From positions 1-20,097 of the forward strand of contig JAQIWT010000448.1 of the NCBI GenBank assembly GCA_034696485.1: DNA of 20,097 nucleotides, read 5' to 3'. Origin of the DNA: Isohypsibius dastychi. Lineage: Eukaryota; Tardigrada; Eutardigrada; Parachela; Isohypsibiidae. Made by a program: the position numbers and the translations under genes. Under the pieces are notes generated by a model. That model was not told the DNA's origin, did no database searches, and saw only the letters and a list, made by a program, of their open reading frames with translations. Shown in pieces: positions 1-9,798 of this stretch (its first letter is position 1; each line of letters begins with the position of its first letter).

Positions 1-328
1 TTCGGGAGAACAGTCACTGGATTATTGTACATGTCCAAAGCAGTGTCTAATTTAGTCCAGCTGGACTCAGTTTTGCATACGGCATGTTGAATGATATTTG
101 CTGGTCGAGGTGACCTTTTGGATGTTGAAGACGTTAGAGGATCGTTGTTTCTTATCATCAGCTCCTGCTGAAGTCGGTGAACTATATTTGAGTCAGCACT
201 TCCAGAGAGATCTAGAACTGGTTCTTCATGCAGCAGTGACCTTGCGATCAGTGATTCAAAAAGCAGACAAATCAGGAAAACTCGCAGGGACGATCCCTGA
301 AAAACATTTGGTCATAAATCTGTTGTGA
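1..328 (+). CDS. 3' end of an unrecognised gene (partial, two exons)
   Basis: The first exon enters from the left edge in frame 1 and runs to base 85, where a GTTGAA donor can be used. The acceptor is at 160-161 after a pyrimidine-rich stretch ending ATCATCAG, and the last exon is 162-328 with stop TGA at 326-328. The phases agree (one base, then two), giving a 76-nt intron and about 83 residues at the C-terminus. The predicted protein is helical and amphipathic, with Leu-rich stretches and a Lys-rich turn about 20 residues before the end. I see no signal peptide, membrane segment or known motif, and I do not recognise the family. Without this intron the first frame stops at 88-90, so the model depends on the splice. 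A possible ATTAAA poly(A) signal follows 8 bases after the stop. It could instead be chance open frame. Confidence 0.4.
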
Positions 329-335
329 AAATGCC

Positions 336-341
336 ATTAAA
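336..341 (+). terminator. possible poly(A) signal ATTAAA
   Basis: ATTAAA lies just after the TGA at 326-328. It is the commonest variant of the canonical hexamer and suits the end of the left-edge gene, but the surroundings are AT-rich, so chance occurrence is quite possible. Confidence 0.25.
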
Positions 342-1779
342 ATTTTAAATCCAAATAATCTGTGCCAAGCTTACTTTGAAATATCACGCAAATTAAAAGA
401 AGACATCCAGAATACTTAAATTCTTAGCTGAAATGCTTTAATTAGAAACAGCAGAAAAATAACTACTGCGCGTTTGACTAAAATATAACAGGTTTTCAAC
501 GGTTCTAGGAAAGAACTGCAAGTACTCTTTTAATAAAATGCAATCTTTTCACGTACCATTTCTGAACCCGCGGGAATATGCTGTGTTAGGAAAGAAAACC
601 ACGGAGCAAGATCAAGTCTATCTGTCCGACATATCCGCCTCAAGATCAAAAATGAAACTCCCACGAGAGCTCTGTAAATCGCATTTGACTTATATACCTG
701 GATTTCCATGTGGGAGAGTCCAGACGAACGAATTTTGGGTGTAGCCATGTTCGGTTTCTAAACGGCGCGAATGGGATATTTTGTTATCGCTGGGATGACC
801 ATTACGTGGATCAAACACAATTTCATTTCCGGTGCGTTAATACTGAATCATTTAACAGTCTTTCGGCTTAAATATTGGAGGCACAAGTCATTTGGTTCTT
901 GATGACAATAAATATTGCGTCCTAGAAACAGTTTTTATTTATATTAAATTCATTGCAGCCATTGTTTTAGGCGAAGAATCACCAGCTAAATAACCATTTA
1001 TGGGAATATATTGGTTCATTAGTCTTGGACTCCCTCGAATTACCGGTTTTGTATTTATAGCTAATGCAGGTGCATATAACCTTCTTCGCACTATGTTGCG
1101 CACCATAGTTAATGAATACATGAGCGTGAAAGTTATTCACGTAAGCTGTAAATAGTTTTTGATCTGGAACAAAAAATCCTGAATTGTTTTAGTCGAATGG
1201 CAATTCACGGGCAACCGTAAATGAAGAATTAAAGTTGTCAAGCGCTCAAAAAGGCTTTTCAAAATTGTTTCCTCTGGTTTGTGCGGCGAGTTTGCTTTTA
1301 AATTTGGCCACAATACACTGCGCAAAAAAACAGTACTCTGAGGTACCGTAAAGGTTTGCTGCTATGCATGTTCCCAACTGTGACGAAACGTATCAATGTC
1401 AGAAAACTTGCAGTTGTAGGGCATATAACGATTGACTCATTTTAACAAACCCTAATGTTCAAAAACCACTTCTATCTGAAAGCCAGTTTCATGGTCCAGA
1501 CACCGCTTAGGACATTCTCGGATGTATGGTTTATTGTGCTTGAAGAATCACACCCATAGTCAAAGATTAACTATTAATGAATCGAGTAAAAATTAATCAG
1601 TTGACGACGCCGGGAAAATTCCAAAAGAATTAGAGCTACTGCGCAAATCTACAGAATTAATCCGTAGGTTCTTTTGAACATTATGGTTAATTGGTTAGAT
1701 ATGGCCACTTTTTACAATCGGCTGATGAAAAACAAGTCTGACAGGGTGAGATACTTTCCAAGTGATCATAGTTATCATA

Positions 1780-1853
1780 GGCTAGTTGGACTATTTCCGC
1801 TAACATATTCATCAAATTTGATGAATATATTAGCGGAAATAGTCCAACTAGCC
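1780..1853. repeat. near-perfect 74-bp palindrome without a spacer
   Basis: Two 37-nt arms (1780-1816 and 1817-1853) are reverse complements at 36 of 37 positions and meet at AAATTT. The left arm begins GGCTAGTTGGACTATTTCCG and the right arm ends with its complement. The only mismatch is C at 1804 against A at 1829. Pairing stops sharply on both sides (A at 1779, C at 1854), and I see no flanking target-site duplication. With no loop it is unlike a microRNA precursor. Possible origins are a foldback element, a template-switch inversion or an assembly or library artefact. Confidence 0.95.
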
Positions 1854-1885
1854 CGCTGCAAGATTGAACGTATTATCAAGCATGA

Positions 1886-1908
1886 AGCCAGCGTACCCAA
1901 CGCTGGCT
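1886..1908. repeat. small hairpin, 8-bp GC-rich stem
   Basis: AGCCAGCG (1886-1893) and CGCTGGCT (1901-1908) pair perfectly around a 7-base loop. It lies 33 bases beyond the 74-bp palindrome. No function is evident. Confidence 0.6.
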
Positions 1909-3098
1909 CCAGAATGCATGGACCATACTGAGTCCTTCAATGTAAATCCTGGTCTATGCTGGATGTATTCAAGTATTGTTACCTGATATTGGCTCATGGC
2001 TATGAGGCAATAATTGCCGCATGCATGGGACTGCCATTGTGGAATAATATCACGGTGGCCGGGGAGGCTGTCTCCCAGTGTGCATGCAGCATCAAATCCC
2101 ACCGACCTTCCAGCGTACCTGGGACTTCCGGTACCGCCCCCAGAAATTCGGGAATCCAATCAAAATTGAGAAAACCAAAATCCCGAAATATTTTTTATTC
2201 ACTGGCGCACAGCTGCGAATTGAGTCGGAGAATTTCGAATCAAAAAAGAGCATCGAATTTGACAGATAAACATCTTCAGATTGAAGGCAACGACCATTTA
2301 CAAGCAGATATAAAATTCGAACTATTAAAATAAAAGCGAATTCCAACCGCCTGCAAGAAGAACTTTGTGCCGTTGTCCTTGCGCTTTTCTTGTCGGAATT
2401 TTCGAACGAATGGAGTCTTTCGTTGTCGAATCTCCTCATCGGGAGATAAATATTCCTGTGAAACATCAGAGTATTTTAAACGGCAGCGATATTCACTCGC
2501 TGCTACTTCATGATATTTTTCGAAAGCAGAGTTCTTCCAACGTAATTCAGAATGAAAATAATTCAACTGCTTACCTCTGAATTCCTCAAACGGCGTTTGA
2601 AAGTCCTAGCCCATTACTGGATGTCGTTTCGAGCAGTATCATCCATTGGATTATTGGAAGCTGTAAGACGAAAACGTTTTCAACGAAATAACTCAACGGC
2701 TGACGATCGAGACGTAGAGTAGAAAACTCACCAGATATCTGATCCAATTTCACTCCCATCTTAATCAAGCAAGATGAGTTGCTCCGCCGTGGTGCTCTTG
2801 GAAATATGACATCCGTAGAGCATAAGAAATTTAGGATTTGAGGTAAAGAAGACGCAAGTTTGATGCAGCGCGTTGAAAATGAACAAGTCTGGCTTCGCAA
2901 TGTTTGGAAAGTGAAATAAATAACGGCTGAAAGCAAAAAGGCGCGCAGGCTGGGCAGAAATGGGAAAACTCTACAGTTTCCAAGCATTGGTACCCATGGC
3001 TGTTCTGCCTTATGATGAGGAGAGCTTGTGTCAAAAATGGCTGGGTAAATCAAGCTTGATAAGATGTAGTGCTTCCACGAGTGCTGCAATCCCATTCA

Positions 3099-3130
3099 GT
3101 TCCACGCGTGTGGATTTCCACGCATGGAAC
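3099..3130. repeat. imperfect hairpin, 12-bp arms
   Basis: GTTCCACGCGTG (3099-3110) and CACGCATGGAAC (3119-3130) pair with one mismatch around an 8-base loop. It lies within weak open frames and has no evident role. Confidence 0.4.
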
Positions 3131-4143
3131 TATATTGTGGTCAAACAAGCTGTGACCCTGATAGGATTCACTGTTGTAGCCTGCTTGTGTGGCGCAGGTA
3201 TTGTAACTATCTTAGGATCCATTATGCTCCAAGTTGGAATTTGTTTCCATGCTAGGAAACTATGTTCAAGTTTTGCAGCGGGAGCCTTTGAACTCATCGT
3301 CAGGTTGTTGTATCCAATTGACACGATAGTAATTTTGTTAATTCCCTACTTTTAAAATGTTACGAACCTTAGGAAGTCGGATAAATGGGTCTCGTGCAGC
3401 TTTTGGAGCAGGTCAAACTCCCAAACATGTTTCTTGACTTAAAACCCTACATCTTCTTGAAACACCGTTATTAATTACAATTCTGTCTAGCATGTGCGGT
3501 GCCATGTTGTTATTCTACTCGACAACAATGTCATTCCATGTCTGAAGTATGATTTCTTCCATGAATCGTTGTGGTGATGATAGGTGACAAAATATCCCGC
3601 ACGAGACTTGTCGGACGGTCATTACCAGGTATCGAGTACGATTCTTCCTTGGCTGCGTGTGAGTGAAACTTGTTTGGATGAAACAGACAATTCTTGCCAA
3701 TTGGCTAAGGAAACGAGGTTTTTTTATACGCCAAATACAGTAGGCAGCAGTCGCAATTCAGCAGGAACCGGATCTTACAATCGTCGAGCTCCAGTGTTAC
3801 TGACAAATATTTTCAGACGACGATATCAAACGGTTTTGTTGTTTGGTTCGACCGTCACAAAATCAAAGTTCCTGTGCTCTTTTATTGGAATTAACGAGAA
3901 AAAAAATTCGTCGTACCAATTGCCATAAAGCAATTATTAAACTGCTAACCATAAAGCCAAATCATTAGCATTAACCTTATAACGAGTGTGTCTCACTCAT
4001 GGACGAGTCTTATTACGCTGCGTCAAGCAGTTTTTAAATCAAACAAGGAAACGACAGAAGTCAGCCAAGAAAGTACACAAAAACATTGAGATCTGAACAG
4101 AAGTCTTTGGCATATCTAAAAGAAACCACCACAATCCAAATAA

Positions 4144-4790
4144 ATGGACATCCTTCATATCACAGTGATCATCATGGCAGGTATCGTCGAATATTCTACA
4201 AAACGTTCGCTCTGGACTGAATTAAGTTCAGCTATTTTTCGTGTTTCAGTGTTTTTCATTCAATCTGGATTATCTGCGCCAGTTGCGCATTTTCAGCCAT
4301 CACATGCAATACCGCAATGGACAATATTTGACTGCAATAATCGGCCACCCGGTTTTTACGCCGACAGGGTGCGCGGATGTAGAGGTTCGTCTAAAATTTT
4401 TTCCGAACTAGATTTTTGACTACATTTTGCTTTTATGAACAGTGTTCAATTTCTGCTCTGGCGATGGCCTGAAAGTCGAATTCGTTTGCCCAGGTAAGAA
4501 TATTGAAAACGAGATTGAATCGCTCGGCACGTCATCTTACGGTGATTCTGGAATATGTGTACCTAGCATCGTCAGTGACCATTAATGCTTATGAAAAAAA
4601 CAAAAACTAATCAAATTTCAACATGTCTAAGCACTCTAAGCCATGAAAAATATATCGGAAACTGTTACGCACCCTGACGTGCTAACATTTGTCACCAACA
4701 GGTGGCACTTTGTTTCATCAGAAACTTCAGGACTGTGTCGATCCCGAACAGGAAGCGGTACCTTGTCCAAGTATCTGGGATGTTCCTTGA
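4144..4790 (+). CDS. small secreted CBM14 (peritrophin-A) chitin-binding protein
   Basis: Exons are 4144-4180, 4250-4384, 4443-4493 and 4702-4790. All junctions are phase 1 with GT-AG ends, giving 103 aa. Residues 1-22 form a signal peptide, whose hydrophobic core is only completed by splicing exon 1 to exon 2. A single CBM14 domain follows, with six cysteines at 41, 56, 62, 73, 86 and 96 (spacings 14, 5, 10, 12, 9), which fits the peritrophin-A pattern. Family hallmarks are PPGFYAD before the second cysteine and CPGGTLF after the fourth. The family binds chitin through aromatic residues and a three-disulphide fold. One domain with almost nothing else suggests a small cuticle or gut-lining component or a secreted lectin. 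Intron lengths are 69, 58 and 208 nt. A poly(A) signal lies 48 bases after the stop. A further downstream exon is possible but not needed, because the domain is complete. Confidence 0.85.
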
Positions 4791-4837
4791 AAGGATCGAC
4801 AGAAGAAAAAAAATTCTACATCTGTGTAGCTCTGATT

Positions 4838-4843
4838 AATAAA
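4838..4843 (+). terminator. poly(A) signal AATAAA for the CBM14 gene
   Basis: A canonical AATAAA lies 48 bases downstream of the TGA at 4788-4790, on the same strand and before the convergent GPCR stop at 5120. A second AATAAA occurs near 5035. Confidence 0.55.
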
Positions 4844-5119
4844 TCTGTTCTTGCAATTAAAGGTATGTTTGCAGTTTTGTATAATTTCAGCGGCTAATCG
4901 GCGGTCGGCACAAAAAATTAAAGGTCGATCAAAGTTGCCATTTCACAAGAATGTTTTCTGAATTATCGAGTTCTACATGGTTATCTTACATTTTTTTATG
5001 CGTGTTCCTGTTTTTTGTCCGTACAAAAGTTTAACAATAAAGATGTAAAAAAATAAACTGGAAAAAAGGGTAAGCAGCAGTTCTGAAAGTTTCTGGGATT
5101 TTCGAGCGCAATCCATAAA

Positions 5120-8100
5120 TTAGCGGATGTCTACAAAAAGTTGAACAAATGGTTGTGGATTTTGGATAATTTCCGGGTGACCAGTTCGAAGGGAATCGTC
5201 TTCTGATACTCCGATACTGTTCCCAGACTGACTCCGTCTTCCACCCGGTTTCATTTTGCGAGCCATAATAGCTTTTAGTTCGTTCGTGATTGGGATGAGA
5301 AACTGAGCATAAACGATGGGGTCGACGATACATGGGACAACGCCACAAGCGAATAGAAGCCCGTGGATTATGGGATTCAGTGTATGCCCCAGGTCCGGAT
5401 TAACTACTTGCCATAACGATATAATTTGATACGGAGTGTGGCAAGCAATAAAAATGGTCAGGAACACCACTGCAAACAGATGAGAATAACATCAATACAA
5501 AACATAGGCCAAGGCTCCCTTCCCTGGAGAGAATAGATATGCAAATAACTAAATTAAAAAACAACTTCCGCCAAACTGGGTGATCTGTTCAACTAACACA
5601 TCTTTTTAATAGTAAAAAATATATTCAACTCATTGCATGAAGCATTTTATCAGTCATGTATTTTAGGGGAGAACAAAAATATGTTTGAAAATGTGAGAAA
5701 TTCTGCGTAATAATAATTTTATTATTCTACGTTTTCATATTTTTCACATCGTACAGTTGCCTATAATTAATATCTGCACTCCGCACGACAGTTGTCTGCA
5801 CTCCGGTATGTATCAAATTACTGATTAATATTTTATAAAAATATGTTTGTCAGGTTGAACCCGAAGGCTCGTTCCGGGCAGCGTACCATATCTGTCTTAT
5901 TATTTAAAATCCATGCCACAGGCAAGTTCTGACTTCCGTAGCATTCGTTTTAACTACGCGGTTTGGCTTGATGTTAGCTTGATCATGTCAACTGAGAACA
6001 GGAAGCTGGGTGGCCAACACATTTGAAATCAATCTGGCGGAAGTCATTTTTTGGTTGTATTTGTAAAATGGGATACTGAGTTCAGAAATACTGTATGTGG
6101 TAGAATGAAAAGCACCATTGAATTTTCAGTGAAAATCGGGTGGGCGAAAAATGTTAGGAAATATCGAATGAAAAAAAAATGATGAATATATTACATATTA
6201 TAATATAATAAATAACTTTATACAAGAAATCTACAGTAGTAATCAGTACCGAAAACGTTTCGTGAACAGGATTGTCTGCTTAGAGAATCCGGAAACCCAG
6301 ATCCGCAACGTCCTATCACGTGCTATACTTTAATAATTATAATCAAATTTACCACGCAATAACCGGAGGCAGCTTGACCTTCCCGTGCGAAATTATTCGG
6401 CAAATGTCTCATCATCAATAAATTTCAAAAAGACAAAATTTCAGGATCTCGTGGTTTGTCCGATGATTTTGTGCCATGAACCCCAGTGCACCCCTCACTT
6501 CGATCCCAAAACTATTCCCCATCAACATCACGCGATATTTTTGGAACACAAAAACGAACCTGTTAATCGAAATGCTTGTTTTTCAGCTCGACACAATAAC
6601 CGCTTTGTCGAACAGCGAAAGCGCAAATTCCTGTCGTGGAGTCGATTTGCAAAGGATAAGGAGACTGGGAACTGATGGGAAGTGTCTGCACCAAACTGTG
6701 TCAGTGACTCTGAAAAACAGAAACATCTTTAGCTATTATTCCACACTGAAAAATACGGTGTAAACCAATTTCTGTTGCTGCGTCAAATTCAATGGCCTGG
6801 GAATAATGTATTAAATCAAGATTGAGCGAATTGAACGGTGTATAATTATTTCTGCAGTAAATGGATGTTGTACTCGATAACGATACATTGTAGCTTACGT
6901 TAATAACATGGATCTGAGCATTAAATTTGCCAAATCATTAAATTTACTGGAAACAAAATAAAATTTTGACGAATGTTTGTTTTTGTTTATTAAATCTGAA
7001 TTGGATTGTATAACAAGATAAAATATTGATAAAATGACGCGAAGCGGATTTTACTTGCAAATTGTAAATAATAAATTAAAAGAGTATTCATAACGAGTAT
7101 ATTTCTGATCTTCGTTTTCATTAGACCATTTCATTTCACGTCCATGTAGTCTAATTTTCCATGACCTTCCGGATTATTGCACTGACGGCATACCGGACAG
7201 GGGTAATTTGGGCCAAGTGCGCTTTACAAAAAACCCATGCAGCTAGCATTTTTTAAAATTTTGATTTATTCAACCGGCAAGGTGATCATGTTTCCAGTTC
7301 GTGCTGTTTTACATTCAAATCCGGCTAACGGGAAAAAAACATGAATAATCGACGAACCTGTCAAGCTCGCCGTCGTCTCAAATCAAGATTCTTCATCTTT
7401 TCCGTTTTTTCTCAATCAGGTTTTATTCAATTACCAGCTAAGTTCAGCTCAAAAAAAGCAGGTTTTATTTTATGAAATTTCCTTTTCTATCTTGTATTGG
7501 ATGATTCAGAAACGGGTAATCCCGAAAAACTGAAACATGCAAGTCGACTAACTTTTGGCGCAGCTTGTTGAAGATAAGGTGTAGGAATTTGCGTGTCTCC
7601 GGATGTACAACCAAATGGCCACCGAGCAAAATGTCAGCACAAGAAGTGGCACGAAATATATCAAGCAGGTGACATAAACATTGTACAGGATTTCTCCCAG
7701 TCTCGGGATGGAGTTGAATGTGACGCACTGGTAGAAATTCTTGTACTTTGGGTGCTCCTCCACATGAAAAATCATCGCCTGAAAAATGCCCAAAAATTAG
7801 CCTGAGGGGAAAACAATATAAAATTTCACACTCTACATCCGGTTCTGAAAATCCTCGTCCCTTCAATCAATTATCCATGTTGATGTTGTTGAAATATAAA
7901 TCAGGTCGAAATTCGTACACACCGGCTAATGCACTATGGTTAATAGCATTAAGCTATAATCTGACAGGATACTGATTAATTCCGCTGAGGAATACAGAAA
8001 TCACAGAATAGAAGTCATCTTGTATTTAAAAATTCAAAAGGGAATAAAATATGCAATAATAAATAAACAACAATATTTCACCGGATTCTTACAGGGAGTG

Positions 8101-9798
8101 GCGGTGTTTTAGTATTCAAATCCTAAAAAAACTATTAATCACCAAAACAACACGTGTAATACCGAATAATCCAAAGCAGTCAAAGGTCATGGTTCACGGA
8201 AAATATTCGGTTTCATTATGACGTATAACGCCTGTGCTAAATAGATATGTCTTCACAGTGTAATACGGTAAAAATATTTTCCAACAGTCCAGGTTTTTTT
8301 CTGTATTAAAAACTGTCTCATTTTCGAACTCGAAATTAATTAGAACGCAAACGCAGACAGGCATCTGCTTTACATCCGTCATCCTGATCGCCAATCAACT
8401 GTTTCAACACACCTCACCCCAATGTCTTGGGAGTATCCATCATGTTTACCCAGAAAATAATTGATTTTGACGGTTGAGGTGGCACGATGAATAAAGCTCA
8501 AAACTGCCCCTCGTGACCCTGGTTGCGCAATTGATGTTGTCCATATCCCTGACACTGCTGGATTCCAATCCCCACCGCGTTCAGCCTCCAGATCATCATG
8601 ATGCTCTTACCATAAAAAGATATCGCAATTCCCTCACGTCAGACCCTCACAGCGAGAACCCAAAGGGTGAATACTTACGAACCAAAAAATCATATTTTCA
8701 TCCAAGAATTACCCAAAAGTGTAAATCGAAATGCCGTTTGATTGATATCATGGTGGCTTTTATTAGAACGCCGCCAAGCACAACTTTTGCATTCAACTGA
8801 CGACAAAGGGAATTTCATGTTGTTTCCGCCAGGATTTGAGACAATCAAGCCTGATCGAATTCCTGAGTGCCCAGGCTATTGGAAATTATTTTCACTTGGC
8901 TGGACTGCTGCAGATATTTTTGTTACCCCATCTGAGACCTCGGTTTCAATGGGAAGCGGTTGCGGGAGTCATGAATTCATTCTTCAAAGTTGTTATCTCT
9001 TCCTTATTGCCATCACGAGTGACTTGTTCAAAAAAGCGTAAACAGCCTCACCCAACCCTAAAAAATCTGAGCAAATTCAATCTGAAATTTCGTTTTTCGA
9101 AATTTCGTATATTTTTGAGGATTATTTCAAAGATCGTATTTTTCGATAGGAATTTCGGATTATTTTTCGAATTAATCAGGAAATATCTCCGAAAATACAG
9201 TATGTCTGACTTGACCGTGGACAAATGGTGGACTAACCTGTGGAATCGAGCATATATGAGCAAGTGTCCACGCGGAAGCAATCATCCATCGCGTCCTGTT
9301 CTTCGTCGCCGCTTGTATTCCAGCAGATTGATTAGACACGCTTGATCGCGAAATTAACTGCCACCGGTCAAACGCAATCGCGACAGTGAAGAACGCTGAG
9401 CCATATAATCCAACCATTCCGAAATATGCGAGTCCCCGGCACAGCGCGTCATTTCCAGCCCTGGAACAAAATTTCAGCTGCAATATTCAAACCACATAAA
9501 ATCTATGAATACATTACCAGTAAACCGTGACATTCCACGCGATCTGTTGCGGCATTTCCAAAAGAACAACATAGAAATTCGATAAACACAAGCAAATCAT
9601 CAGATGATGTGTTCTGGTTCGCCGTCTGCGCCGGATGAGAATGACAACAAATAACGAATTGACCAACAAGGCGATTAAAAAGAGGAGGGTGTAGACTACA
9701 ACTAATACGGTATTCGAGGAAGTAAAGCGGAGTCCAATGGGTAGTTGGTCATTCGGTACGAGAAAATAATTTTCCGTAACGTTAGAGTGGTCGTCCAT
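5120..9798 (-). CDS. GnRH/AKH/corazonin-family peptide G-protein-coupled receptor
   Basis: Exons on the minus strand are 9798-9518, 9460-9238, 7778-7553, 6709-6560 and 5469-5120, with phases consistent throughout, giving 409 aa. The N-terminus has two N-glycosylation sequons (NVT, residues 6 and 89 regions). TM1 is about 30-54 and TM2 about 66-84, ending in EMP. TM3 carries C101 and a DRW motif at 125-127. TM4 contains W158. Extracellular loop 2 has FHVEEHP and QCVTF (C186, presumed partner of C101), a signature of the AKH/GnRH/corazonin group. Exon 4 encodes the basic third loop ending RAEKQAFRLT, which joins TM6 with CHTPY (303-307). TM7 has DPIVY (343-347). TM2 has Asn74 where most class A receptors have Asp, and TM7 has Asp343 in place of Asn. 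The family normally signals through Gq or Gs after binding a short amidated peptide. Subgroup is uncertain. Introns are 57, 1459, 842 and 1090 nt. Confidence 0.9.
5470..6559 (-). other. GPCR intron 4
   Basis: An AT-rich intron of 1090 nt between the third-loop exon and the TM6-TM7 exon. Apart from an imperfect inverted repeat near 5706-5732 and an AT-only stretch near 6180-6215, I see nothing in it. Confidence 0.75.
5706..5732. repeat. short imperfect AT-rich inverted repeat
   Basis: CGTAATAATAA is followed, after three T/A bases, by its near complement TTATTATTCTACG with a two-base insertion. It lies inside GPCR intron 4 and is probably incidental. Confidence 0.4.
6710..7552 (-). other. GPCR intron 3
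   Basis: An intron of about 840 nt separates the TM5 exon from the exon encoding the third intracellular loop. It is AT-rich, and I see no repeat, RNA gene or nested coding sequence in it. Confidence 0.7.
7779..9237 (-). other. GPCR intron 2
   Basis: A 1459-nt intron between the TM4 exon (ending SIPQ) and the loop 2/TM5 exon. Open frames of 66 to 169 codons occur on both strands but none resembles a known protein. The end nearest exon 2 holds the degenerate TTTTTCGA repeat described separately. Confidence 0.7.
9081..9172. repeat. degenerate AT-rich repeat built on TTTTTCGA/ATTTCG
   Basis: TTTTTCGA or a close variant recurs at least three times in about 90 bases, interspersed with AATTTCG. 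This looks like an eroded short tandem repeat inside GPCR intron 2. Similar words occur near 2190-2260, but not enough to prove a shared family. Confidence 0.45.

Larger units (their letters stand above)
342..4143. other. 3.8-kb stretch with no convincing gene
   Basis: Both strands carry scattered open frames of 60 to 170 codons, several starting with non-ATG codons, and none matches a family I recognise. The best ATG frame is 2960-3355 (+), 131 codons with two hydrophobic stretches in its second half. A minus-strand frame at 2586-3095 covers part of the same DNA, and at least one of the two must be spurious. A possible isolated exon lies at about 746-830 (+), between a TAG acceptor and a GTGCGT donor, but no compatible neighbour exon was found. 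The clearest structures are the palindrome at 1780-1853 and the hairpin at 1886-1908. Confidence 0.5.

Noticed and set aside
856-1150. Plus-strand frame with a stretch resembling the TM2-TM3 region of Cys-loop receptors (SP followed by PFMGIYWF and an N-containing hydrophobic run)
   Set aside because: The frame is broken by a stop at about 991-993, no ligand-binding domain or TM4 exon could be found nearby, and the resemblance rests on a handful of residues.
1848-2159. Minus-strand frame with HACGNYCL, faintly like the Cys-Gly loop of Ulp1/adenovirus-type cysteine proteases found in some mobile elements
   Set aside because: No His or Asp catalytic motif is present and part of the frame lies in the palindrome flank; too short to support a protease or transposon call.
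2586-3355. Long open frames on opposite strands (169 codons minus, 131 codons plus) overlapping each other
   Set aside because: The minus frame starts with a non-ATG codon, neither matches a known family, and there are no consistent splice partners. Mentioned only in the region description.
3840-3860. GGTTCGACC resembling a tRNA T-loop (B box)
   Set aside because: No acceptor stem, A box or anticodon arm could be folded around it; no tRNA was found in the window.
8194-8394. Minus-strand frame inside GPCR intron 2
   Set aside because: No family resemblance and no need for an extra exon: exons 2 and 3 of the GPCR join directly in phase at SIPQ/AMIFHVEE.
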